The notes beneath the pieces are model-generated. The model did no database searches, was not told the DNA's origin, and saw only the letters and a program-made list of their open reading frames with translations. A stretch of DNA of 64,000 nt from Micromonospora pisi. Its GTDB lineage: Bacteria > Actinomycetota > Actinomycetes > Mycobacteriales > Micromonosporaceae. Below are positions 8,100 through 15,864 of this stretch, piece after piece. The stretch is taken from NCBI RefSeq assembly GCF_003633685.1, contig NZ_RBKT01000001.1, positions 6,820,001-6,884,000 of the forward strand. The letters run 5' to 3'. Position numbers and translations under genes: made by a program. Every line of letters begins with the position of its first letter. Position 1 is the first letter of the stretch.

Positions 8100-8879
8100 G
8101 TGACCCCCCGCTGGCAGCGGGCCGCGCTGATGCCGTCCTGGATCCGCTGGCTTCCCTGCTCCTTTGTCTACCTGACCGTCGTCCCCCAGTCGGTGCCGTT
8201 CCGCCGCTCAGCCTGGAACGACCTCGTGCCCTGGGACGACGCGCTCTGGTGCGATCCCGGCGACGTGGAGGACTGGGTGACCCGCTCCCGGCACCGCCAC
8301 CCCCGTCGGGAAGCCGCCCACGCCGAGTTGCACGCCCGTGAGCACTACGACTGGATGGTCGAGGTACGCGGCGCCCGGATCGAACTCTTCGCCGAGATGT
8401 GCCGCCGTCGAGACCTGCCGGTGCCGCACACCGTCGGCGAACTACTGCCCTGCCTGACCGGGTTCGGCCTGTTCGAGTTGGACCACGACAGCGACGCCGA
8501 CGACCCGTGGATCCGCCCACGGCTCGAACGGGATCCGCTGGACGTACTCCCGCTCTCCTTCGAGGAACGTGAACTCGAGGCGCGCGCGCAGCGCGACGAC
8601 CGGGCGGTGCTACTCGCCATCGCGGTCCGTCAGCTCGCGCAGCGTACCCGGCGGCGCTGGCGGCGCCGGATAGTCAGCACCAGCGTCACCGGCCTGGCCG
8701 AACAGGCGGGACTGTCGGTGGAGCAGACCCGCCAGGCCCTCGGCGACCTCGGCGAGATCGCCGACCTCGGTCTGGACTGGCGCGACCGGGACGAGCGGGT
8801 ACGCCTCACCGTGCGCTGGCCGGACTTCCGGCTGCGGTTCCCCTTCACCGAACTACCCGCCCCGGAACACGCGGTCTGA
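8100..8879 (+). CDS. Hypothetical protein with HTH-like segment, 259 aa
   Basis: The start is uncertain: the frame is open from 8001, but GTG at 8100 sits seven bases after a -10-like TATCCT and fits leaderless translation. The N-terminal part contains FVYLTVVPQSVPFRRSAWNDLVPW. The C-terminal third has a winged-helix-like segment (TSVTGLAEQAGLSVEQTRQA) followed by basic and tryptophan-containing strands. The middle is highly charged. I do not recognise the family. It converges on the PLP enzyme gene, 18 bp away. Confidence 0.6.
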   Translation: MTPRWQRAALMPSWIRWLPCSFVYLTVVPQSVPFRRSAWNDLVPWDDALWCDPGDVEDWVTRSRHRHPRREAAHAELHAREHYDWMVEVRGARIELFAEMCRRRDLPVPHTVGELLPCLTGFGLFELDHDSDADDPWIRPRLERDPLDVLPLSFEERELEARAQRDDRAVLLAIAVRQLAQRTRRRWRRRIVSTSVTGLAEQAGLSVEQTRQALGDLGEIADLGLDWRDRDERVRLTVRWPDFRLRFPFTELPAPEHAV

Positions 8880-8897
8880 CAGCTCCGTGGTCTCGGC

Positions 8898-10127
8898 TCA
8901 GCCGCGCGAGCCCAGCCGCTCCAGCTCGTGCAGCAGCCGGTCCACCTCGTCGACCGTGTTGTAGTGGTAGACGCTGGCCCGGACCGCGCCACCGGACTCG
9001 CGCAGCCCCATCGCCTGGAAGTATTCGTACGCGTAGTAGTCACCGGCGGAAACGCAGATGCCCAGCGTGCCGAGTGCCGCCGCCGTCTCGCCCGGCGTCT
9101 GGCCCGCGACCCGGAAGGAGACCGTCGGCCAGCGGTGCCGGGGCGAACCGTAGACGGTCACCGAGTCCAGCGTGGCCAGCCCGGTCAGTAGCCGGTCGAA
9201 GACCGACTCCTCGTACGTCCGCACCGCGTTCAGGCTGGTCCGCAACCGCGACCGGCGGTCGCCGGCATCGGCGTCCGGCAGGCCGGCCAGGCGACCCAGG
9301 TCCGCCAGGTGGTCGACCGCGGCCCGGACCCCGGCGAGCATCGCGAAGCTCGGCGTGCCCGCCTCGAACCGGTCCGGCACCCCGTCCGGCGACGGGATCA
9401 ACTTCGCCGGACGCAGCGGCTCCCAGACCTCCGGTGCCGCGACGACCGAGGCCAGGTGCGGGCCGGACCACTTGTAGGCGCTGGTCACGAAGAAGTCGGC
9501 ACCGAGTTCGGCCAGGTCGGTCGGGGCATGCGGGGCGGCGTGCACCCCGTCGACGTAGACGAGGGCGCCGGCCGCGTGCGCCAGCTTGGCGATCGCCGGT
9601 ACGTCCGGGATCGTGCCGAGCGCGTTGCTGCCCCCGGTCACCGCGACCAGCCGGGTCCGCTCGGTGACCAGGTCCACGTACTGGTCGGTCGGAAGTTCAC
9701 CGCTGGCCGGGTCGAACCGCGCCCAACGTACGGTCGCGCCGGCCGCCTCGGCCGACTGCACCCACGGGCGCACGTTCGCGTCGTGGTCGAGCTGGGAGAG
9801 GACCACCTCGTCGCCGGGCCGCCAGGTCCGCGCCACTGCCCGCGCCACGGTGTACGTCAACGCGGTCGCGCTCGGTCCGAAGACCACGCCCTCGGGCACC
9901 CCGCCGACCAGGTCGGCGATGGCAGCCCGCGCCTGGGCGACCAGTTGGTACGCCCGTTGCCCCGCTACGTTGGCGGTGCTCCGGTTCGCCACCGCGCTCC
10001 GCATCGTCTCCGCCACCGCGTCGGCGACCCCGGCCGCGACCTGGCTACCCCCGGCCGCGTCGAAGTGCAGGAAGCCCTCGGCGAGAGCGGGGTAGGCGGC
10101 CCGGACCCGGGCGATGTCGTACGGCAT
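8898..10127 (-). CDS. Cysteine desulfurase-like PLP enzyme (class V aminotransferase fold)
   Basis: 409 residues from ATG 10127. Fold-type I landmarks are present: N-terminal FLHFDAAGGSQV, SQLDHDANVRPW, the cofactor aspartate in VYVDGVHAAPH and the Schiff-base lysine in TSAYKWSGPH. The order and length match the cysteine desulfurase-like subfamily (TIGR01976). These proteins resemble NifS/SufS, but many lack proven desulfurase activity and no Fe-S scaffold genes are nearby. The C-terminus contains GICVSAGDYYAYEY and RASVYHYNTVDEVDRLL. The start is preceded by no clear ribosome-binding site. Substrate unknown. Confidence 0.85.
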   Translation of the reverse strand: MPYDIARVRAAYPALAEGFLHFDAAGGSQVAAGVADAVAETMRSAVANRSTANVAGQRAYQLVAQARAAIADLVGGVPEGVVFGPSATALTYTVARAVARTWRPGDEVVLSQLDHDANVRPWVQSAEAAGATVRWARFDPASGELPTDQYVDLVTERTRLVAVTGGSNALGTIPDVPAIAKLAHAAGALVYVDGVHAAPHAPTDLAELGADFFVTSAYKWSGPHLASVVAAPEVWEPLRPAKLIPSPDGVPDRFEAGTPSFAMLAGVRAAVDHLADLGRLAGLPDADAGDRRSRLRTSLNAVRTYEESVFDRLLTGLATLDSVTVYGSPRHRWPTVSFRVAGQTPGETAAALGTLGICVSAGDYYAYEYFQAMGLRESGGAVRASVYHYNTVDEVDRLLHELERLGSRG

Positions 10128-10228
10128 GTCCGGGACGATAACCGGTCCGGGACCAGCACGGGGAATGAGGTTGGTCGCATTGCTCTCGTACCCTTGGTGG
10201 GGTGAATATCCCCCGCAGGTATCCCAGA

Positions 10229-10555
10229 ATGACGAATGTCCGACGCATCGCCGGTCTCGCCGCCGGTCTCGCACTCGGTGCCGCGCTGCTCGCCGGCTGT
10301 AGTTCCGATGGCGCCGACACCGACTGTGGGATCGACCAGTGCACGGTCACCTTCAAGCAGGGGGTCGAGGCCAACGCCTCGATCTTCGGCGTGAACGCCA
10401 GGCTGGTCAAGGCCGAGGGCGAACAGGTGACCATCGAGGTCGCCGGGGAACAGCTCACCCTCACCACGGGTCAGCAGGCCACCGAGGTCGGTGGGATGGC
10501 GGTGACCCTGCAGAGCGTCACCGACACCGAGGTCGTGGTACGGATCGGCCGCTGA
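10229..10555 (+). CDS. Small secreted lipoprotein, 108 aa
   Basis: From ATG 10229 the product has a textbook lipoprotein signal: RR at 5-6, a hydrophobic core, and the lipobox LLAGC with the lipidated cysteine at residue 24. The mature part is about 85 residues, with two cysteines six residues apart (CGIDQC) and a beta-rich remainder (VTIEVAGEQLTLTTGQ). A GTG at 10202 could add nine residues and sits near a -10-like TACCCT, so a leaderless longer form is possible. Anchored outside the membrane; function unknown. It is divergent from the desulfurase-like gene. Confidence 0.75.
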   Translation: MTNVRRIAGLAAGLALGAALLAGCSSDGADTDCGIDQCTVTFKQGVEANASIFGVNARLVKAEGEQVTIEVAGEQLTLTTGQQATEVGGMAVTLQSVTDTEVVVRIGR

Positions 10556-10583
10556 TCCGACCCGGTACGTCCGCTCAGGCGTG

Positions 10584-10616
10584 CGGTGGCGGTCGGGGTC
10601 ACCCCGGCTGCCACCG
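10584..10616. terminator. Stem-loop after the lipoprotein gene
   Basis: Outer arms CGGTGGC and GCCACCG pair over 7 bp and enclose a second stem, GGGGT/ACCCC, with a 4x4 internal loop. It lies 29 bases after the stop codon. No T-run follows, as is common for actinobacterial terminators. Confidence 0.5.
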
Positions 10617-10693
10617 GCCAGGGCCTGCGTGGACCGGGCCGCAACGGCCGGGCAGGGGTTTGGAAATCATGCCGGCCGGTCAATGACACGTCC

Positions 10694-11527
10694 ATGTCGA
10701 TGACCCGCGGTGTCGAAGCCACCGCCTCCCGAGCCGCGTCCCGAGCCGCGAACAGCCCCGCCCTGGCCGCCCTGGCCCGGGCCGGATTCGTCGGCTACGG
10801 AATCGTCCACCTTCTCTTCGCCTGGCTGGCGCTCCAGATCGCCTTCGGTACGGCCGCCGACGACGGTGACCAGTCCGGTGCCCTGCGTACCCTGGCCGAA
10901 CAGCCTCTGGGCGGGTTCCTGGTGATCGCGATCGGGATCGGCCTGCTGGCGATGGCGGTCTGGCAGGCGTTCGAGGCCGCCATCGGGCACACCGGGGACC
11001 AGGGCCGCGAGCGGATCTTCGAACGGCTCGCCTCCGCCGGCCGTACTCTCGTCTACCTCTACTTCGCGTGGACCGCGTACCAGGTCTTCAGCCACGCCAA
11101 CTCCTCCAGCGCGGACAAGCAACAGGCGCTCACCGAGGAGCTGATGGCCTCGTCGGGTGGCCGCTGGCTGGTCGGCGTGGCCGGGCTCGCGCTCGCCGCC
11201 CTCGGCGTCGGCCTGGTGGTCTACGGGGTGAAGAAGCGCTTCGAGAAGCACCTGATGACCGGCCAGATGAGCCCGAAGACCCGGATCCTGAGCCGCCGAC
11301 TGGGTGTCGCCGGCTACAGCGCCAAGGGCGTCGCGTACGGCATCGCCGGCCTGCTGGTCCTGACTGCCGCCGTGACGTACGACCCGGACCGGGCCCGGGG
11401 GCTGGACGCCGCGCTGCACACGCTGCGCGAGCAGTCGTACGGCACCCTGTTGCTCTCCCTGGTCGCGCTCGGCATCGCCGCGTTCGGTGCGTTCTGTTTC
11501 GTGCAGGCCCGGTACCGCAACGTTTAA
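10694..11527 (+). CDS. DUF1206 integral membrane protein
   Basis: 277 residues from ATG 10694; an in-frame GTG at 10586 is upstream but the added sequence is not protein-like. The protein has six membrane helices arranged as three repeats of a two-helix DUF1206 unit: ARAGFVGYGIVHLLFAWLAL, SAGRTLVYLYFAWTAYQVF and GVAGYSAKGVAYGIAGLLVL each start a repeat. The G-Y-G/A-K-G pattern at the helix starts is typical. Function is not established for the family. Single gene with its own upstream region. Confidence 0.85.
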   Translation: MSMTRGVEATASRAASRAANSPALAALARAGFVGYGIVHLLFAWLALQIAFGTAADDGDQSGALRTLAEQPLGGFLVIAIGIGLLAMAVWQAFEAAIGHTGDQGRERIFERLASAGRTLVYLYFAWTAYQVFSHANSSSADKQQALTEELMASSGGRWLVGVAGLALAALGVGLVVYGVKKRFEKHLMTGQMSPKTRILSRRLGVAGYSAKGVAYGIAGLLVLTAAVTYDPDRARGLDAALHTLREQSYGTLLLSLVALGIAAFGAFCFVQARYRNV

Positions 11528-11695
11528 GCCGGATAGAACTGGCTATTTTGCGCAATCTCGCTATCTACCGCATGTGACCTTGGGACCCGTACCACCTGAC
11601 CGGTGTTTCCCCGTGGGTCGGCGCCTGATCGCCGGCCCGCGCGGAGCACCGGTCACCTGTACGCGGGACCCCGGTCCGGCCCAGGGGAGAAAGTT

Positions 11696-12958
11696 GTGCC
11701 GGAATACGCCGAGACGATCGCCACCGGACTGGGCGCCGCGGCGATCGCCCTCCTCGTGGCCGAGGTGCTCTACCGCGCCATGCACTGGCTGGGCCGGCGG
11801 TCACTGCTCCTGATCGAACTGGCCGAGCACGGCCACCGGCCCTTCCAGGTCGCCGGAACCATCTTCGCCGTGCAGGTCGGGCTCCGCCACAGCACCGGTT
11901 ACGCCGAGGACGCCGAATGGCGGCATGCGCTGCTGCACGTGCTGGTCCTCGGCACGATCGCCGGCGCCGCCTGGCTGGTGGGTGCGGTACTGCTCGCCGC
12001 CGAGGACACCGCGCTGGCCCGGTTCCGGACCGACGTACCGGACAACCGGCAGGCCCGGCGGATCAAGACCCAGGTGGTGATGCTGCGCCGGGTCACCATC
12101 GCGGTGATCGTCGTACTCGCCCTCGGTGCCACGCTGATGACCTTTCCCAGCGTGCGCGGCGTCGGCGCCAGCGTGCTCGCCTCGGCCGGTGTGATCGGTG
12201 TGGTCGCGGCACTGGCCGCACAGACCGTGCTCGGCAACGTCTTCGCCGGCATCCAGCTCGCCTTCAGCGACGCGGTACGCCTCGACGACGTGGTGGTGGT
12301 CGAGGGGGAGTGGGGACGGATCGAGGAGCTGACCCTCAGCTACGTGGTGGTCCAGATCTGGGACGACCGGCGGCTGATCCTGCCGACCTCCTACTTCACC
12401 AGCAAGCCGTTCCAGAACTGGACCCGGACCAAGGCGGCGGTGCTCGGCACGGCGGAGTTCGACGTGGACTGGTCGGTACCGGTCCAGTTGATGCGCGAGG
12501 AACTGCGCCGGCTGGTCGAGGGTACGGAGCTCTGGGACGGGCGGGTCTGCGTACTCCAGGTCACCGACGCGGTGGGCGGTCTGGTCCGGGTACGGGCGCT
12601 GGTCAGCGCCGCCGACGCGCCGAGCCTCTGGGACCTGCGCTGTCTGGTCCGCGAGCACCTGGTCGCCTGGATCCGGGACCAGCGTCCGATCGCCCTGCCC
12701 CGTACCCGGGCCGAGGTTGGCGGCGCCAGCGGCGGGTTCGACTGGTTGGACGTGTCGACGACCGGTCGGGGCAGGTCGGCCTCCGCGGCCGAGGCACCGG
12801 ACGACGCCCGCGTCTTCGGTGGTAGCGACGACGGCGACGCGCGCAGCAGCACGTTTGTCGGCCCCGACGAACCGGTCGACCCCGGCCCTCCCGCCGGCCA
12901 CCTCAACGGTGCCGACCTCGGCCCCCGCAACGGTGACGCCGGCCCGCCCAAGGGTTAG
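11696..12958 (+). CDS. MscS-family mechanosensitive ion channel
   Basis: 420 residues from GTG 11696, which has a GGGGAGA site six bases upstream. After several helices the pore-lining helix and beta domain of MscS are clear: VGASVLASAGVIGVVAALAAQ, LGNVFAGIQLAFSDAVRLDD, VVVEGEWGRIEEL and PTSYFTSKPFQNWTR. The last ~90 residues are a low-complexity Gly/Asp/Pro tail outside the conserved fold. The channel would release solutes on osmotic downshift. The stop codon TAG lies inside the inverted-repeat element that follows. Confidence 0.9.
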   Translation: MPEYAETIATGLGAAAIALLVAEVLYRAMHWLGRRSLLLIELAEHGHRPFQVAGTIFAVQVGLRHSTGYAEDAEWRHALLHVLVLGTIAGAAWLVGAVLLAAEDTALARFRTDVPDNRQARRIKTQVVMLRRVTIAVIVVLALGATLMTFPSVRGVGASVLASAGVIGVVAALAAQTVLGNVFAGIQLAFSDAVRLDDVVVVEGEWGRIEELTLSYVVVQIWDDRRLILPTSYFTSKPFQNWTRTKAAVLGTAEFDVDWSVPVQLMREELRRLVEGTELWDGRVCVLQVTDAVGGLVRVRALVSAADAPSLWDLRCLVREHLVAWIRDQRPIALPRTRAEVGGASGGFDWLDVSTTGRGRSASAAEAPDDARVFGGSDDGDARSSTFVGPDEPVDPGPPAGHLNGADLGPRNGDAGPPKG

Positions 12959-13007
12959 GAAGGGCCCCTTCCTCTACCGAATGCGATAACAAGGGGCCCT
13001 TCCTTCA
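12954..13007. repeat. Inverted-repeat element, copy 1 (GGAAGGGCCCCTT family)
   Basis: Left arm GGAAGGGCCCCTTCC and right arm AACAAGGGGCCCTTCC pair over about 15 bp around an AT-richer centre ending in GCGATAAC. The left arm is also nearly self-complementary, so two folds are possible. The element begins inside the TAG stop codon of the MscS gene and lies 95 bp before the Holin-X start. It probably ends MscS transcription. Other copies are at 23461, 26844, 40187 and 54855. Confidence 0.85.
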
Positions 13008-13102
13008 CCCCTGGTCGGCGGTGGGGGGAAAAGTTTGTGGGCGGAGGATTGACCAGGGCCAGGTCGGGGCATACAGGTCGGGCACGCGGATAGGAGGACA
13101 CC

Positions 13103-13537
13103 ATGGCCGACCTGCGCGACGGCAAGGTAACCCGACCGGTGGCCGAGCAGTCGGTCGCCGAGTTGGTGCAGCGCGCGACCGAGCAGGTGTCGAGGCTGGT
13201 CCGCGACGAGCTGACGCTGGCCCGCGCCGAACTCACCCAGAAGGGCAAGCACGCCGGCATCGGCGTGGGCCTCTTCGGCGGTGGCGGGGCACTGGCCTTT
13301 TACGGGCTCGGGGCCCTGGTCGTCACGGCGATCCTGGCGCTGGACGTGGTCCTGCCGGCCTGGGCGGCGGCCCTTGTCATCGCCGGAGCGCTCTTCCTCG
13401 GCGCCGGGCTGCTCGCCCTGATCGGCAAGCGACAGGTCACCCGGGCGGTGCCGCCGGTCCCCACAGCGGCGGTCAAAAGCATGCGCGCCGATGTCGACAC
13501 GGTTGCCGCAGCGGTGAAGGACAGGGGACAGCCATGA
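13103..13537 (+). CDS. Actinobacterial Holin-X family membrane protein
   Basis: 144 residues with an ideal AGGAGG site before ATG 13103. An amphipathic N-terminal segment (VAELVQRATEQVSRLVRDELTL) precedes two hydrophobic helices at about 50-80 and 87-110, the layout of the putative Holin-X / phage-holin-like family. Despite the name, these genes are chromosomal and widespread in actinomycetes. It is the first gene of a three-gene operon with ATGA overlaps to DUF3618 and DUF4235, a common trio thought to act in the envelope. Confidence 0.88.
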   Translation: MADLRDGKVTRPVAEQSVAELVQRATEQVSRLVRDELTLARAELTQKGKHAGIGVGLFGGGGALAFYGLGALVVTAILALDVVLPAWAAALVIAGALFLGAGLLALIGKRQVTRAVPPVPTAAVKSMRADVDTVAAAVKDRGQP

Positions 13538-13884
13538 CGATGAGTAATGGCAGTGGCGATCACGAAGCGTTGCGAGAGGATATCCGGCAGACCCGGGCGG
13601 AGTTGGCCGAGACGGTCCAGGCGCTTGCCGCCAAGGCGGATGTGAAGGCCCGTATCAAGGGTTCCGCCAGCCAGGTGACCGGCCGCCTGCGGGGGCAGGC
13701 CGCGCACGTCACGGGCGCGGTGCGGGCGCAGGCCGGGGAGCGGGTCGGCGAGGCCCGCTCGTCGGTGTCGGAGGTGAACCAGGCGGTCCGGCGTAGGCCG
13801 GTGCCGTGGGCTGCCGGCGTGCTCGCCGCGGCTGCGGTGGCGGCCGCGATCGTGGTCCTGGTGCTGCGGCAGAGGCAACGATGA
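13534..13884 (+). CDS. DUF3618 membrane protein
   Basis: 116 residues. The start ATG at 13534 overlaps the Holin-X stop in ATGA, so translation is coupled. The N-terminal DUF3618 signature is REDIRQTRAELAETVQALAAKADVKAR. A long amphipathic helix follows, then one C-terminal membrane helix (GVLAAAAVAAAIVVLVLRQ) with a basic end. The layout suggests a cytoplasmic coiled coil anchored to the membrane. Function is not established; the partners are the flanking Holin-X and DUF4235 genes. Confidence 0.88.
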   Translation: MTMSNGSGDHEALREDIRQTRAELAETVQALAAKADVKARIKGSASQVTGRLRGQAAHVTGAVRAQAGERVGEARSSVSEVNQAVRRRPVPWAAGVLAAAAVAAAIVVLVLRQRQR

Positions 13885-14153
13885 GCAGGGGAATCGGCCG
13901 CGCCGCGTACCGTCCGGTCGGCATCCTGCTCGGCATGGGCGCGGGTGTGCTGGCCGGGGCGCTGTTCCGGCAGGTCTGGAAGGTGACGGCGGGCGACGGC
14001 GAGGCGCCGGACGCGACCGACGAGGAGCGCGGCTGGGTCGAGATCCTGGCCGCCGCGGCGTTGCAGGGGGCGATCTTCGCGGTGGTCCGCGCCGCCGTCG
14101 ACCGGGGCGGTGCGATCGGCGTACGGCGGCTCACCGGATCCTGGCCGCAGTGA
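13881..14153 (+). CDS. DUF4235 membrane protein
   Basis: 90 residues, coupled to the DUF3618 gene through an ATGA overlap. Two hydrophobic helices (PVGILLGMGAGVLAGALF and LAAAALQGAIFAVVRAAVD) flank an acidic loop with DATDEERGW, the usual DUF4235 pattern. It ends in a short basic tail. Last gene of the operon; a small stem-loop at 14226-14247 follows. Function unknown. Confidence 0.85.
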   Translation: MSRGIGRAAYRPVGILLGMGAGVLAGALFRQVWKVTAGDGEAPDATDEERGWVEILAAAALQGAIFAVVRAAVDRGGAIGVRRLTGSWPQ

Positions 14154-14225
14154 CCGATACACCCCTTGCGACTGTCCGTTAGGTACAGCGCGGATCGCTC
14201 TCGGTATTGGCCCCCGATATGCCCG

Positions 14226-14247
14226 CCACCACTGGTAACCGTGGTGG
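14226..14247. terminator. Stem-loop after the Holin-X operon
   Basis: Arms CCACCAC and GTGGTGG pair over 7 bp with an 8-base loop, 72 bp after the DUF4235 stop. It could end the operon. The rest of 14154-14362 shows no gene. Confidence 0.45.
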
Positions 14248-14362
14248 TCGGACGCTGCCTGCCATCGATGGTTCGCCGAAGAAGTAGCGGCCGTTCAGGT
14301 CACATGTCGGAGAATTTCGTCGGGTAGGCTGTGCGAAGTTTTTGCGTACGTGGTTTGCTGTT

Positions 14363-14385
14363 CCCCGCTGTTAGAGACAGCGGGG
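14363..14385 (+). promoter_or_regulatory. cspA: Hairpin in the cspA leader
   Basis: CCCCGCTGT and ACAGCGGGG form a perfect 9-bp stem with the loop TAGAG, 103 bases before the cspA start. The cspA upstream region is more than 300 bp without a gene. Long structured leaders control cold-shock mRNAs in many bacteria; here that role is inferred from position and shape. The promoter itself was not identified. Confidence 0.5.
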
Positions 14386-14488
14386 TGTGAGAAGTCTCCC
14401 TTCGTGGGGGCCGCCTCAGGCGCCGCTGCTCGAAAACGGCCAACCGGCCGCACGGCGTGCTCGGCCGCCAGTTTAGAAGGAGATACAC

Positions 14489-14692
14489 ATGGCGCAGGGA
14501 ACCGTGAAGTGGTTCAACGCAGACAAGGGCTTCGGCTTCATCACCGTCGACGGCGGGGGTGCTGACGTGTTCGTCCACTTCTCGGCGATCCAGTCCAGCG
14601 GCTACCGCACGCTGGAGGAGAACCAGCGGGTGGAGTTCGAGATCGCTCAGGGCCAGAAGGGCCCGCAGGCTGAGCAGGTCCGCCCCATCTGA
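14489..14692 (+). CDS. cspA: Cold-shock protein, CspA family
   Basis: 67 residues, the standard single cold-shock domain. It has the RNA-binding motifs KGFGFI and DVFVHFSAI after the start [14 protein letters not shown]. It binds single-stranded RNA and DNA and prevents RNA structure at low temperature or during rapid growth. A very strong ribosome-binding site, AGAAGGAGATACAC, precedes ATG 14489. A structured leader lies upstream and a 12-bp stem-loop downstream. The gene stands alone. Confidence 0.97.
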   Translation: MAQGTVKWFNADKGFGFITVDGGGADVFVHFSAIQSSGYRTLEENQRVEFEIAQGQKGPQAEQVRPI

Positions 14693-14747
14693 ATCAGTGA
14701 CGGCCGGCCGCCGCCGGCCCAGTAATTGATCCATCACCGGATCGACG

Positions 14748-14783
14748 TCGAGCCCCGCGGCCAGCGATGGTCGCGGGGCTCGA
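14748..14783. terminator. Bidirectional stem-loop between cspA and the aldo/keto reductase
   Basis: TCGAGCCCCGCG and CGCGGGGCTCGA form a perfect 12-bp stem with a 12-base loop. It lies between two convergent genes, 55 bases after cspA and 12 bases from the aldo/keto reductase stop. Confidence 0.75.
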
Positions 14784-14795
14784 TGCGTCAGTGGG

Positions 14796-15779
14796 TCACC
14801 AACGGTCGTGCACCTGGGGCCGGATCAGATCGTCGTAGACCGCGTTCACACCGGCCAGCGTCTCCGCCGGCAGCGGTGCCAGATCGTTCGCCGCGACGTT
14901 GCCGAGAGCCTGCGCGGGGTTACGGGCGCCGGGGATGACCACGGTGACGCCCTGCTGGTCGATCACCCAGCGGAGTGCGAACTGGGCCATCGTCGCGCCC
15001 ACGGGGACCAGCGGCAGCAGACGCCGTACGGCCTCCAGGCCGACGCTGAAGTCCACTCCGGAGAAGGTCTCTCCGACGTCGAACGCCTGCCCCTGCCGGT
15101 TGTAGTTGCGGTGGTCGTCGGCACCGAACGTGGTCCGTTCGTCGTACTTGCCGGAGAGCAGGCCACTGGCGAGCGGGACCCGGGCGATGATGCCGACCCC
15201 GGCGGCCTCGGCCGCCGGCAGCACCTGCTCCAGGGGCTTGAGCCGGAACGCGTTGAGGATGATCTGGACGCTCGCCACCCCGGGGCGGGCGATCGCGGCG
15301 AGGGCCTCGTCGCAGGTCTCCACACTGACCCCGTACGCGCTGATCCGCTTCTCCTCGACCAGGGTGTCGAGGTCGTCGTAGACGGCGTCGGTGGAGAAGA
15401 CCACGGTGGGCGGGCAGTGCAGCTGGACCAGGTCCAGCCGGTCCACCCCGAGGTTGGTCCGGGACCGGTCGGTCCAGGCCCGGAAGTTGTCCAGGGTGTA
15501 CGCCTCGGGGGTCTGCGGCACCCGACGGCCCATCTTGGTCGCCACGGTCAGCCCGGCGTTGGGGCGCTCCCGGAGGAAGCGGCCGATCAGCTGTTCGCTG
15601 CGTCCGTCGCCGTACACGTCGGCGGTGTCGAGGAAGGTGACCCCGCCGTCCACCGCCGTGGCGAGGATTTCGAGGGCATCGTCCTCGCTGACGTTGCCCC
15701 AGTCGGCACCGAGTTGCCAGGCACCGAGCCCGACCACACCGACCTCACGCCCCAATCGGGGGAAGCTTCGCTTTTTCAC
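14796..15779 (-). CDS. Aldo/keto reductase
   Basis: 327 residues, a full-length (alpha/beta)8 reductase. Catalytic signatures are visible: FLDTADVYGDGRSE with the Asp and Tyr, TKMGRR with the Lys, and LVQLHCPP with the His. The NADPH-binding end includes VIPGARNPAQALGNV. It resembles the group of general aldo/keto reductases with broad aldehyde and ketone substrates. The start ATG 15779 begins MKKRSFPRLGREVGVVGLG. It is divergent from the Tam-like gene. Physiological substrate unknown. Confidence 0.88.
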   Translation of the reverse strand: MKKRSFPRLGREVGVVGLGAWQLGADWGNVSEDDALEILATAVDGGVTFLDTADVYGDGRSEQLIGRFLRERPNAGLTVATKMGRRVPQTPEAYTLDNFRAWTDRSRTNLGVDRLDLVQLHCPPTVVFSTDAVYDDLDTLVEEKRISAYGVSVETCDEALAAIARPGVASVQIILNAFRLKPLEQVLPAAEAAGVGIIARVPLASGLLSGKYDERTTFGADDHRNYNRQGQAFDVGETFSGVDFSVGLEAVRRLLPLVPVGATMAQFALRWVIDQQGVTVVIPGARNPAQALGNVAANDLAPLPAETLAGVNAVYDDLIRPQVHDRW

Positions 15780-15826
15780 AGCAGGAGCCTAGTCCTCCCG
15801 GTTGGGGGAGCGGGCCGTGGTGCCCC

Positions 15827-15854
15827 TATGCTAAACAAAACGTACGTACGGTTT
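15827..15854 (+). promoter_or_regulatory. Promoter-proximal palindrome, TetR-type operator candidate
   Basis: A -10-like TATGCT at 15827-15832 is followed by AAAACGTACGTACGGTTT at 15837-15854. That 18-mer is a palindrome with a perfect 10-bp core, CGTACGTACG, and one mismatched pair. It ends 10 bases before the start codon of the Tam-like gene. A repressor bound here would block transcription start or elongation. A -35 candidate TTGGGG lies 19 bases upstream of the -10. No regulator gene is adjacent. Confidence 0.55.
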
Positions 15855-15864
15855 GGAGATTGCC

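Noticed and set aside
13103-14153. Prophage remnant suggested by the holin-like gene
   Set aside because: The Holin-X family is chromosomal in actinomycetes, and its partners DUF3618 and DUF4235 are housekeeping-type. No phage structural, integrase or lysin gene is near.
14470-14490. Vector contamination at cspA
   Set aside because: AGAAGGAGATACAC resembles an expression-vector ribosome site, but flanking sequence is genomic and the site differs; it is simply a strong natural one.
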